Source: Sapria himalayana (lineage: Eukaryota > Streptophyta > Magnoliopsida > Malpighiales > Rafflesiaceae). Taken from it: DNA of 64,000 nucleotides. This document shows, in pieces, positions 49,532 to 60,660 of this stretch. The stretch is taken from NCBI GenBank assembly GCA_029783825.1, contig JAREIK010002261.1, positions 184,157 to 248,156 of the forward strand, read 5' to 3'. The notes beneath the pieces are model-generated. The model was not told where the DNA came from, searched no databases, and saw only the letters and a list, made by a program, of their open reading frames with translations. Both the position numbers and the translations under genes were made by a program. The number at the start of each line of letters is the position of its first letter. Within the stretch, counting starts at the first letter, position 1.

Positions 49532-51558
49532 AAAATATTTCAATAACAAAAAGATAATTCAAGTATGTTATGATCAAAATTAACTAGGATAATTACACTT
49601 ACACAAATTACAATCAAATAATCACATGTCAAATAATCACCAATGTTACATTTTAAAATAGTATCCTACAACTAGCAACTTGGGCCTCCTGTAAGATAGA
49701 ACAGCATGATTGGGAAAAGAGATGAAAAGCACTATCAAACTGAGTAAAGAAATCTCATCGATCCTATTATGTTATAATTATATCACATCACTTTCATTAA
49801 AACACATTTCTAATATAATCAAGCAAAAATATAGTCATACAATACAATCAATCATAAAATCACACTAGTCCACATCAATTCCTTGTGCATTTTTTCTCTA
49901 CTTTTTATGATCCTTAACCAAGCTTATATTCACGAATGGACATGTATAGCTATGTTAAAATATCAACCTGCCACATGTTTTAATGCAAGTGTAAAGCAAT
50001 TCAAAGATTTTAATAATAATAAAAAGTGGATTCGCAAATGCACAAGGGATTTGAAAATATAACCTTCCATCACTTATGACCGATACTTGTAATGAGTTTT
50101 AGAGAGTGGATTTGCAATTGCCAACTCATGAGAGTTAATGTCTTTCTTGCCGAGACAGCACTGATTTGAAAATAAAGCAACAATCATAGAATAGAAAAAT
50201 GCCACTAAATGAATTCCGACTAAAATCTATGTTGCATTTAAGAGATGATTTCTTAAACGGTACATTGGCCTTTGAGTGACTTTGAATATCTGATCAATGT
50301 GGCCTGTAATCATAAGAATTCAAAAACTCAAACCAAGCAAAATGAGATGATGCCAACAATTGAGTAGACACAACAAATGATACACAAACCAATTATCAAC
50401 TTAAAAAACATTAAGATTCTTATTAATTTGAAGATACACAAGTATTACATAGGCAATTGATTAGGTTATTTTAAATGATAAAAATGTAGCAATCCAGAAA
50501 CAAGTAAATTCTTTAAAAAAATGGTTCATAGTTCATACTTGTTGGTGCACATTACGTGGTCCCAAGTGCAACATAGTTTGATCTGTTGGTTTTCTGAATT
50601 CATGAAATTATGCGCAAAATATTGCCAAAAGTATTTATGTCCTCCTACATTTTTAGTATCAATTTGAATTTAGCAACAAGTTCCTACATAGTAAGGGGTT
50701 CGTTTTGAAGCAAAACACTAGGAAGGGATGCAATAAAAAACCAAAAAAATAGTTTCACCTGTATCAATTAATCCACTCTAGCATTCAAATTATTTGAAGA
50801 TGCTTCCTTGTGAAGAGTTTGTAGTGTATAAAGCAAGTGGAAATTGATATCATTTGAAAGATGATGTTGAATGAAGAGATTAATAATTGAAGGGGGATAT
50901 AATTTGATGATATTAAAACAAAGTAGGATTAATAATCTTATTTCAGATTTAAAAATCTTATGAATTAGCATGGAATATACTTAAACATAAAGATTTAAAG
51001 CACTTATTTTATACATTTATCAGAAAATCTTTATAAATGAGAGATTTATTAAGAGTTTATAGTAATTTATATGTAACTACAAATTATAATTGATATATTT
51101 TAAAATGCAATTTTTAAATTCTTGTGGAATTCAAATAATGGATTACTATGTTCTTCCATTTGGTCTTGAATTTCATGACTTATTCAAATGTTAAATTAGA
51201 TATACTTTTCTATCTAATAAGATATCATATCTTTATGTGATGACAAAAATTTGTCGAATCTCTAAGAATAGTAAGTCTTGAATTCAAGATTTATCATGCA
51301 CGATCTCTTCAATCTTTTAAGGTAAGACTGTCAAGAAAGTAAACTAGTACAATTTATTTTTTTATCTAGCCTTCATATTTTAAATGCTTCCAAATATTAA
51401 GATATGATAAGATAGATATGGAGATCACATTCACACCCAAGTACATAAGACTCTTGCTTTAACAAGATATATAAAAAGAGATAAATATCTCAACAAATTT
51501 ACCCAATAACTTTGTAGAGACTGTGTTTGAAGAGACTATGTAATACAAAAATTTTTTA
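49532..51558. other. AT-rich sequence without a recognisable gene
   Basis: About 2 kb. Only short frames occur, such as minus-strand 50768-50971, without domains. Base composition between 49680 and 50900 is less extreme than in the TE-derived parts and may be old host intron or intergenic sequence. Confidence 0.5.
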
Positions 51559-51662
51559 AGTGATCAATCATCTTAATATATTATTCTCTCATAAACAAAT
51601 TTAACTTCAAAGTTATTATGAAAACCAATATTAGTATTTTAACGGTCTCATGATCAATACTT
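51559..51662 (-). other. 5S rRNA-like relic
   Basis: The plus strand reads AAGTGATCAATCATCTTAAT, later TTAACTTCAAAGTTATTATG, and ends near CATGATCAATAC. Read on the minus strand these line up in order with the GGATGGGTGACC, CAGAACTCCGAAGTTAA and GCGATCATACC parts of 5S rRNA over about 100 bp, with many substitutions and a small insertion. It covers more of 5S than the relic at 17162. It may come from a 5S gene copy or a 5S-carrying LTR. It is too diverged to function. Confidence 0.45.
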
Positions 51663-51844
51663 ACGAGACAACCTCTTTGAGGATAAGATGTTATACTCAA
51701 AATTATATGAATTAGCAAAAAAAATAACTCAAAAAATAATAAAAAATGTACAATGAGTATATAAAATCTCAACTTTGATTATGTCTACTCACATGTTAAC
51801 AGCTCATATATAGAGTATAAAAAAACATAAACACAAATAAAATG

Positions 51845-52403
51845 TAACATCCTAAAATTGATGAACAAATATTTATGATATCAATTTTTATAAAAAATAA
51901 ATTGAAATTTATTCAAGTCTTTCATGAAGATATTCACTTGTTATTTTATTATATAAACATAAAATATACACATAATATCATTTTAGATCTTTTTTTTGGA
52001 AAAAAAAAATAATTCATTTTCTATATATTTTATTTACTAGTAAAATATCAAAATAAATATTATATATCATTATCATGAAAATTTCTTAATAATATTATTT
52101 ATCATTATACACCTGAGATTATTCACCTGAGGAATTCTTATTAAAATTATTTATCAAAATAAATAAAAAAATATAATATCCACTACAAATTGATGAACAA
52201 ATACTTAAGATAACAAATTTTTAAAAAATTTTTTAGATTTATTCATTACCTTCATGAAAATATTCACTAGTTAATTTATTATATAAACATAAATTATACC
52301 CATAATATAATCTTAAATCTTATTTTTTTGAAAAAAAATAATCCATTTTATATATTTTATTAGTTCTTGAAACATCAAAATTAATATTATATATCATTAT
52401 CTA
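51845..52403. repeat. Direct duplication of about 232 bp, 327 bp apart
   Basis: Segments 51845-52077 and 52172-52403 share in order ATTGATGAACAAATA, TTCATGAA.ATATTCACT, TTATTATATAAACATAAA, AAAAAAAATAAT.CATTTT and AATATTATATATCATTATC. AT content is very high but the ordered landmarks are specific. It could be a pair of short LTRs or MITE copies. I see no clear internal element. Confidence 0.65.
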
Positions 52404-53759
52404 ATTATTATAATAAAAAATAAAAAGAGAAACAAAATAATATTCAATCTCTTCAAATAAACAATTAATCTAAAATATCTCACTTATGATCATTATCATC
52501 AGATTTAATTATATATCTATATCAAATCTCAAAATAATTATTTATTTATTATTTTTCAAATATATAAAATTCCAACTTAAATATGAATGATCAAATAATT
52601 GTAAAAGCATTGATCCCTACAAGATATCTAGGGCCTAAAAATTTCATCTCATCCTTTAGTATATGATAAGTTGCATCTATCTGAATCTATAATAAAAAAT
52701 CTAAATATTTATTAATTATGCTTATTATAATAATTATATCTGATATTATAATAATCAGATAATTAATTTTACATATGATTTTCTAATATGTGAGGGTTAG
52801 CTAAATAAATCAGATCAAACATAAATCTAATATTTTAGTCAATCAAAATATCCATTACAATATAAGTCAAAGGATCAACTCAAAGTACATATATCAACTA
52901 TATATCTTATCTATGACAAATTTTTTCTCATTAAAATAATCTATATTTATCTGTGAATCTAAAAAATAAAAAAAAAATCAAATAAATATAAGATACCATT
53001 TAAATTAGACTTATTTGATAGTAATGTATTTGATATGTTGTACCAGTCTCCCTTTTTATTTATCATATTGATTTATTTTGTGATCTTCCGTACAACTCCA
53101 TATGTCAAGCTTTTAAATTTAATATTTGAAACATGAAAATTTTTTTCAAACTATTAAAAAAATTATGCATTCTAGAAGACACGTGCTCATATAAATCTGA
53201 TGAGACAGAAAATTTTGAATCCTTGGCACATTTATCATTACTCTATAAATTGCAAAGATCATTTATTATAAAATTAAAAAATGTATCCCTTGAGCACACA
53301 ATATTTGCTAGAATATACACATAAAGCACATGGATGACGTTTTGATGTGTGTGTATTTTAGGACAATATAAAACAAGCATTCAGACCTCAACCATGTGTT
53401 TCTCTTCAAGCTTCAGATTGGGAATTCTTGGTGAAGCGCCCAAGTTATACACCAACTAATCATCTATTATGCCATTACTTGTCAAATTCTTTTTATGAGT
53501 TATATTTGCTATTGGTGATCGCTTCAGCTGTTGGATAAAAAAACAAATCAAAGAATACTATTGATAATTGCAAACTAGTAAAGAAAGTGAATTACTTAAT
53601 GACCTTTTATAATTAAGTAGAAGTTGATACAACAACTAGATGTCATAGTCATAGGTGCCATATAACAAATTATGTTTAGGTGTTTCGGGTCAAAAAAACA
53701 AAGTTGCTGCAATTTTCCATTAACAACTACATTGTTCCAGACACGAAAGCTTAAATATT
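52404..53759. other. AT-rich sequence without a recognisable gene
   Basis: About 1.35 kb. A plus-strand frame at 53133-53324 and a stretch near 53390-53450 (in one frame containing SDWEFLVKRPSYTPTNH) look slightly gene-like, but I cannot assign them. Confidence 0.45.
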
Positions 53760-54014
53760 TTAGAGCAGCATGATCCTTTTTGTTGAAATACATGCAAACC
53801 CCATGCGAAAATCATATGATAGTGAATGAACCTTTTTAGAGGCTTTAGATTGGTGAGCAGATAGTCTTTTGCGGGATCTTCTCTTACTGAATAGGCTTCC
53901 AAGGTAGTCCTCTTCTTCGGCATCATCCTTACTGTAACTATCATCACTTATATCATCTTTGTCATAATTTGATTCTGATACAGTGGATTTATGGGAGACC
54001 AGTTTTGATTGCAC
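53760..54014 (-). pseudogene. Acidic/basic low-complexity gene fragment, unidentified
   Basis: This minus-strand frame of 84 codons has an acidic Ser/Asp-rich part (DKDDISDDSYSKDDAEEEDY), then a basic part (SKRRSRKRLSAHQSKASKK). The pattern is typical of disordered nuclear proteins. No domain is seen. The flanking sequence does not extend it convincingly. It may be a fragment of a captured gene or chance. Confidence 0.3.
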
Positions 54015-54387
54015 CAGCCTCCGGCTAGCTTTGCTTGGCCCGGGTTGCTAGACCACTCCAAAAGTGGTCGCCATCATCACTAGCTTGTCGCCTGTCCATT
54101 TATACACTTCAACTGGTGTTGGCACTCTTCCGATGGGGACTCAATGGAAAGTTAAGGAGGGAAAACATGAAAAAACTGTGTCGACCTTGCAACATAAGTG
54201 ATTTGTGTGAAAAACTGAAAATTGAACATAATAATTTATGATTTAATTTTTTGATTTTATTAATTTCACATAATCATCTATTCATGTATACTATACAAGT
54301 GGAGTAATTCAACTTCCTAAATACAAGATATTAATTAGATTAACCAGCCAAAAGACTAATTCTTCAAATACTAGGTCCATATTTACC
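54015..54387. other. Short stretch with a GC-richer patch, no gene recognised
   Basis: The part at 54010-54160 has balanced composition (for example GGCCCGGGTTGCTAG) and a plus-strand frame of 68 codons from 54035. No homology is recognised. Confidence 0.4.
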
Positions 54388-54427
54388 AAATAACTATATA
54401 TATATATATATATATATATAGTTATTT
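54388..54427. repeat. Perfect 40-bp palindrome with (TA)n core
   Basis: AAATAAC, then about 26 bp of TA repeats, then GTTATTT. The arms are perfectly complementary, so the DNA can form a cruciform. It sits exactly at the downstream edge of the copia fragment. Confidence 0.9.
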
Positions 54428-54943
54428 AGCATCCCTTCAAACTCATGATGCACCAATTATAAGCATTGATAGTTTGTCAACTAGAAAATGAGAATGAAAA
54501 TTTGAACGCAACTTAATAAAGAAATCTGCAAGCTATAAGGAAGAAAAAAAAACAAAAAAAAACCAAGTGATGGTGTCATACTTGAGATGATAATGTGTAA
54601 TATGACAATCAATTTTAATGTGCGTGATTCATTCATTAATAAATAATTTATGAATAATTTGAATAACACTCTGGTAATCACAATATATAATTATGGAGTG
54701 AGAAAGCAATACTCTCATACATGCAAATAACTAACATAGCCACACATAATTTCGATTGTAGTAAATATCATAGCATAATACTCTACTTTAATTGAAGATA
54801 GAGAAATAGATAATTATTTCTTATAGAGAAAGAAAAAAATCAACTACATGAACAATATAAACAATATCAAGATGAGTAATAGTAAGATATGTTAAGCTCC
54901 CAACAATAGTATGACATAATCGAGGATCAGACAAAGGCACATT
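54428..54943 (-). pseudogene. Ty1/copia polyprotein remnant (reverse transcriptase end and RNase H)
   Basis: On the minus strand, starting at 54943, the frame gives VPLSDPRLCHTIVGSLTYLT and ITHLDIVYIVHVV, the conserved copia block near the end of the reverse transcriptase. About 100 residues usually found next are missing. The RNase H part follows: LSSIKVEYYAM (family LSSTEAEYxAM), then CDYQSVIQIIHKLFIN and HIKIDCH. A C-terminal ADFF.KL motif and LVDKLSML come last, ending near 54428. Stops and frame changes occur throughout. This is an old internally deleted fragment of an LTR retrotransposon; LTRs and the gag end are not seen. Its upstream edge abuts the mini CACTA element at 54944. Confidence 0.82.
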
Positions 54944-55009
54944 CATTATAGGAAAAATCACATTTAGCTAGGGACAATTCCCTAGCTAAATCGATATTTT
55001 TTTGTAGTG
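54944..55009. mobile_element. 66-bp mini CACTA: two terminal repeats back to back
   Basis: The left half (CATTATAGGAAAAATCAC...) resembles the terminus at 44748. The right half ends TTTTTTTGTAGTG, and its complement matches the terminus at 59248 (shared ATATCGATTTAGCTAGG). The centre is a perfect inverted repeat with 13-bp arms ATTTAGCTAGGGA around CAAT. This is what remains if almost everything between the ends of a CACTA element is lost. The flanks (ATT left, TGA right) do not show a 3-bp duplication, and the copia similarity does not resume on the right. Confidence 0.65.
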
Positions 55010-56225
55010 TGAGATTTTTCACGTTTGAGATATTTATCATATAATAAATTTAATAGTATAAAACAACATAAAAGATAACCTCACACATTAATACATATAC
55101 AAAATATATTAAAATATTAGAATATATAATAAAATATAAATGTTAATAGACTATGTACGTTTATAGGCATAAAAAGAAAAAATTTCAACTAGATATCAAG
55201 CATCATTGAAATCATACATATCTAATTATATAATTATGTGTTAATTATCATTATAAAATATCTGACTATGTTAAGAAAAAAAATTAATAAAATAATAATC
55301 AATGACTCAAACTAGACATGATATTTTACTTTCTTAAAATTTATAATAATCTTCTATACTATGATGAATATGAATTCATCTACAAATGCTCATACATTAC
55401 ACTTGGGTATATATGCAATATGAATATATATTTATTTTTACATATTAATCTTTTATTTTATCTTTTTACTACTTAATTGCTTATATAAATCATAGGATTA
55501 AGATCAAAAATAATAATAATATTATCAAATTTATATCAATTTTCATAAATTGACTATAAGAACTTTAAAATAAAATTTAAGAATAATTATATAATTTATT
55601 TAAATATTATAAAAAAGTCATATAAATAGGAATAAGTTATCAAGATATTTGAAAATTAGTTATTATTTCATCTTATCTAATAATTACAAAAAAAAATTAA
55701 TAAATTGAATAGGTAAAAATTATACAAATACACTTTTTTCCTGTTATCTTAGATGATATTTGAACATGATATAATAACTCCGTAGATATCTAGTATTGCA
55801 TCAACATTTTTTTATTATGAATATTATTTTAGATAGAAATACCAGGTTATAATCGATTATTATTGAATCTTTATCATGCTTAAATATAGGAGAAATCATG
55901 AATGAGTCTTTAAGATAAAATCTAAAGACATATACAAAAATAATGAAACCAAAACTTATAGATGTGATAATTCAAACCAAACCATGTGATATTATAACAC
56001 TAACTCTACCATATCATATATTTTATTTTATAATCTTTTTATTGTATTTTTTATAAGCATTTATATTTACATTTTAAGACTTTACTTTTTTACATTGATA
56101 ATCATATATAGTGTGGTTTAAATATTAATAAATTAATAAATTTTTATTATTTTATTTTTATTATTTTTTCTCAAATAAATATATATAGATATAGGAAGTA
56201 GCTAAAAGGTGAAAGAATATATCCC
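55010..56225. other. AT-rich intergenic sequence
   Basis: About 1.2 kb of very AT-rich sequence with stops in all frames. No gene or clear element seen. Confidence 0.55.
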
Positions 56226-56470
56226 AATCAAAACAAGCCCAAGCTAGCATGAGTTAGCCACATGTTAATATTTAACCTGAGACAAAACCAATCTAATGAG
56301 TTCCATTCTGCCCCAGGACAACGAGCCATGCCAGACACCTTTGTTTGTTGTCGGGCTAGCACGACATGTCCCATGCTAAAAAGCATGATGTGCTCGACAC
56401 TACTTTGTGGTCTAGTTGAGCCTCAAAAAAATAAATCATGTTGGCCTGGTATGACCTATTTGCACCTTTA
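56226..56470. other. GC-richer island of unknown origin
   Basis: About 245 bp with much higher GC content than its flanks, with words such as GTCGGGCTAGCACGACATG and CCATGCTAAAAAGCATGATG (a short hairpin). It loosely recalls the widespread plant repeat rich in CGGGC/GGCACGAC words, but the match is weak. The plus-strand frame 56262-56498 has no domain. Confidence 0.4.
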
Positions 56471-58439
56471 TTTTAGCTTATTACATTATTTTTTTTAATG
56501 TTATGTTGATGAAAACTCATAACATATAGACTATGTCAGTAGCAGTTATCTATTATATAAGAGTATTTTTTATATGTATTTTTCATATTAAATATCATTA
56601 ATATTCTTCTTCTCTTTGATTTCAACATATTCAATAGTAGATCTTTATAATATTAAAAAAAATAATTCTTTTTTTTATAAAAATGTACCAATAAAAAACA
56701 CTAAGATTATACAAATCAATAATAAAGATAAAATACAAGATATTATTCTAAGCAATTACTCTACAAAGTCTTAAAATCAACGAGTTGTGTAATTCATCTA
56801 TAATGATCTAATAATTAATGTCATCTAATATAAAATAATCAAGTCAAGTCATACCTACTCAAAACTATAATTACATGTTGATTACTTATTATACCAAGAT
56901 ATTGAATTTGTTCAATTTTCCTATATCCTTTGAAACTATTAGTTTATTCACTACACCTAATATTTTTTGCATTTGCATCATGGGCAACTTTCTTTTGACC
57001 AAGGTTAGTGTGATTAAGTGTCTACTTTTTGTCTATCTTTCATTTTTAAACTGAAGTTTGATTTCATGAATTTATTTTTGTAACACAAGAAGTTAAGGGT
57101 ATTGGTGTTGGGCTGACAGTAGCAGCTTATTTTTCCATGGTAAATGATACAAGCATTGTTAGTTCTACAACATGGTTGAATGTAAATGATTTAAATAAAA
57201 TATGCATAAATTAGGTTATAGATATTTAAAAATTAAAAATAGGGTGGTGAACCTTTATGTACAACATTGTAAACCATGAAAAACAATTTAACTATAATCT
57301 CAACATCCATTCAAGTTGACATACATACAACATAAATACCAATCTTACATGAGAAAAATTGATATCAGGATTATATTATATTTTTATGAATGCTAGCTGA
57401 TCACAAATAATGCATAGAATGAAATATCAGTATTCTCTTAAATTTTATTGTTTAAATTATTGTTTAATACAATATGTTTTATTTATTCATGAACAATTTA
57501 ATTAAAAACAAATCATTTATTTTCTGTATGTATGTTTCAAAAGAGTTTACAAGTGATGAAAGTTGTGACTCTTTATTGTACTTGTGTTAGAGATGATATT
57601 TTGGGTAAAGCCAAAATATTTATTAGTTTAATTAGCAATTAAGTTAGGAAAAACTAATATCACATAAAGTTTTGTTGCTAACATTGATTTAGTATGTTGA
57701 AAATACTCAACCAAGATCTATGTTGCTTAGTTTGCAAGTGAATACCTACTCAGGTTATGCTACTTGAATTGTCAGGTCAACTTTGTGTAATGTTAAAATA
57801 TAAAAAAAAATTATTTTATCAAGAGATAATATTTAAAGATTATATTTTAAAAATTATATAAATTATTAATGTTTTGATTAAAACATATGTCCAATTCAAA
57901 TTTAAATACTCATATAATCAAGAATATTCATATTTTGGGAAAGGATTGGTGATATTGTATATTCTTGATAAAATCAAATTCATTAAATTTGATATTGTTC
58001 ATGTTTTTTTTGCAATCTCTATTATTTTGATAAAATTAAAAAAAAAATTAATTTTTTTCATGTAAAAAAAGATACAATCCTCCATTAAATATAAAATATG
58101 ACCTACTCATGGTGATACTGATTATTAAATTCTTTTTTTTTGCTAGTTTAATTTTGTTTGAAAATATTTTTTTATTGTTGTTAGATGTTATTAGACGTAG
58201 GGAAATTATGTAATGGTGTATTAAAATAATATTTTTTTTTAAAAAGTACCTAAATAAGTAAATATTCATATTAAAAAATATATCAAAATAAAATATTTTT
58301 ACTTCTGGTAAACTCAAAAAATACTTTTATTCCTCCTGTATATTTCATGATTTGAAAAAAAATAAAAAAATAAAAAAAAAATTATTTATAAAACACTATA
58401 GCATGAGAGGTATACTATTTTGGAAAATAGTATGCTCGA
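56471..58439. other. AT-rich intergenic sequence
   Basis: About 2 kb. Short frames only (57874-58065 plus, 58048-58317 minus), composed of Lys/Ile/Phe-rich sequence as expected from base composition. No gene seen. Confidence 0.5.
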
Positions 58440-58980
58440 TTTGTAGCAATATAATATTTATATAAATATTATAAACACAACATTATATATAAACATTTAA
58501 ACATTTTTATAATCATATGACATTATATATAAATATATATGCTCTAATATAATATATATATAAACGTATAACATTATATATAAACATTTATATGTTTATA
58601 TAAACATATAATGTTATATATAAATATTTATACATATGTATAAATTTTTATAAATATTTATACAACATTTACGTAACACTAAACATTTATATAATTGTTT
58701 ATATAACATTTATATAACATATAAAATGTTTATACATATTTATAAACATTTATATAACATATAAATTTTTATATAAATATATAATATTTATAATGTTTAT
58801 ATAATTGTGATATATATACCATATAATATTTATAAAAGTGTTACATATATATATATATATATATGCGTGTATGTAACATTTATAAAAATATTATAAACAC
58901 ATTATAGCTAAACAAATTATAAATTTATATAATCATATGCCATTATATAAAAAAGTTTATACTTTAATATAAATGTGCAA
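58440..58980. repeat. AT-rich minisatellite of ACATTTATATAA-like units
   Basis: Units such as AACATTTATATAA and ACATTATATATAAAC recur about every 20-40 bp in both orientations over about 540 bp, with a (TA)n(TG) step at about 58850. This is typical of slippage in extremely AT-rich DNA. Confidence 0.75.
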
Positions 58981-59247
58981 CTAAGAGAATAATTGATGTG
59001 CAATATGATGCTTGTATGCATACATAAGAGATTATTTCTATAATGTATTTATCATATGAAGAAATGATATATCATAAAGAAATATTAGTAGTTTTATCTA
59101 TGAATGAGGCTGAGAGTATTATTTGGTATTGAGGGAGACAAGTCAATTATCATTATCATTTCGGAGTCTTCATAGAGCTCCTCTTTCATGATGCTTACTT
59201 TAAAGAAGTAAACAAATCTTTTTTAAAAAATTGTTGTTGATACTTAT
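58981..59247. other. Short intergenic stretch left of a CACTA end
   Basis: No gene. This is ordinary AT-rich sequence up to the terminus at 59248. Confidence 0.5.
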
Positions 59248-60660
59248 CACACGACAAGAAAATATCGATTTAGCTAGGAAATTTTAGTTAGGAATCAATC
59301 CCTAGCTAAATTGCGAGAGATTTGCTAGTTAATAACAATGGATTAATGATTTTTCTTTGAAAAAAAATAGGAACAAATTAGCTACGGATTAGCAACGGAT
59401 AATTTTTCGTAAATTTCGCTCAAGAAAAGTGGAGGATTTACCGACAGATATAGCGATAGAAATTTTTCGTAAATTCCACTCAATAAAAGCGGAGATTTCA
59501 GTGATGGATTTAGCGATGGAATTTTCCTAGCTAATAAAATATGGAAATTAGCGACGGAATTAGCAACGGAATTTCTCTAGCTAATGAAATACTAAAATTA
59601 GCGATTGATTTAGTGATATAATTTCTCTATTTATTATAATCCGGAAGTTAGCAACGGATTTAGCGATTGAATTTCCCAAGCTAATAAAATACGAAAATTA
59701 ACGATGGAGTTAGAGATGGAATTTTATAAGCTATTAAAATCCGGAATTTAGCGACGGATTTAGCGACCAAATTTCCATAGCTAATAAAATCTGGAATTTA
59801 GTGACTGATTTAGCAATGGAATTTTCCTAGCAAATAAAACCATGAATATAGCAAAAGATTTAGAGACGGAATTTCCCTAGCTAATAAATATGGAAATTAG
59901 CAACTGATTTAGCGATGGAATTTTTCTAGCAAATGAAATACGAAAATTAGCGACAGAATTTTTCTAGCTATTAAAATTTAGAATTTAGCGACAGAATTTT
60001 CCTAGCTAATAAAATATGAAAATTAACGATGGATTTAGCGACTAAATTTCCCTAGCTAATAAAATCCAGAATTTAGCGACGTATTTAGAGACGTAATTTT
60101 CATAGTTAATAAAATCCAGAAATTAATGATGAATTTAGCAACAGAATTCCCCTAGCTAATAAAATCAGGAAATTACCGATGCATTTAGCGATGGAATTTC
60201 TCTAGCTATTTAAATCCAAAATTTAACGATAGATCTAGCGATGGAATTTCCCTAGCTAATTACATCCATAACATAGTGATAGATTTCAGCTAGGGAATTC
60301 CCTAGCTAATTATATATTGAACATAGTGATGGATTTTAGCGACGTAATTTCCCTAGCTAATTACATCCCGAGATTATAGCTATGGATTTATCGACAGAAT
60401 TTCACTTGCTAATTACATATTTAATATAGCGATAGATTTTAGCGATGGAGCTTCCCTAGCCAATTACTTTTTGAATATAGTGATAGATTTTAGTGACGTA
60501 ACTTCCCTATCTAATAAAATTCTAAATATATCGATGGATTTAGTGAGGGGACTTCTCTAGCTAATTAAATCTGGAATATAGCGACTGATTTATTGACTGA
60601 ACTTCCCTAGCTAATTAAATTTTGAACATAGGGATGGAATTTCCCTAGCCAATATTTAAT
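59248..60660 (+). mobile_element. CACTA left end expanded into a 50-bp satellite array
   Basis: A terminus-like CACACGACAAGAAAATATCG (a slightly altered CACTACAAGAAAAT) begins at 59248 and runs into TTTAGCTAGG, matching the right end at 55009. From about 59340 to 60650 a unit of 50-51 bp repeats about 26 times. Each unit contains GCGACGGATTTAGCGATGGA followed by ATTTCCCTAGCTAATAAAAT and a short linker. The last third switches to a variant with CTAATTACAT and GGATTTTAGCGA. The motifs are those of the subterminal region at 44748, so the array seems to derive from clustered binding sites at a transposon end. No right end is found before the window stops. Confidence 0.8.

Noticed and set aside
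49341..49577. Minus-strand 78-codon frame
   Set aside because: It lies across a SINE on the opposite strand, with its first part formed by the A-rich tail.
53390..53450. Plus-strand SDWEFLVKRPSYTPTNH as a plant transposase fragment
   Set aside because: Too short, with no second motif to support it.
44748..55009. One complete 10.3-kb CACTA element with ends at 44748 and 55009
   Set aside because: The termini face correctly, but the right end lacks the long subterminal motif region, the 3-bp flanks differ (TAT and TGA), and the last 66 bp form a self-contained pair of ends. I leave it as a possibility only.
56226..56470. Firm assignment to the GC-rich CGGGC/GGCACGAC plant repeat family
   Set aside because: The resemblance is only a few short words. 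I could not align it convincingly.
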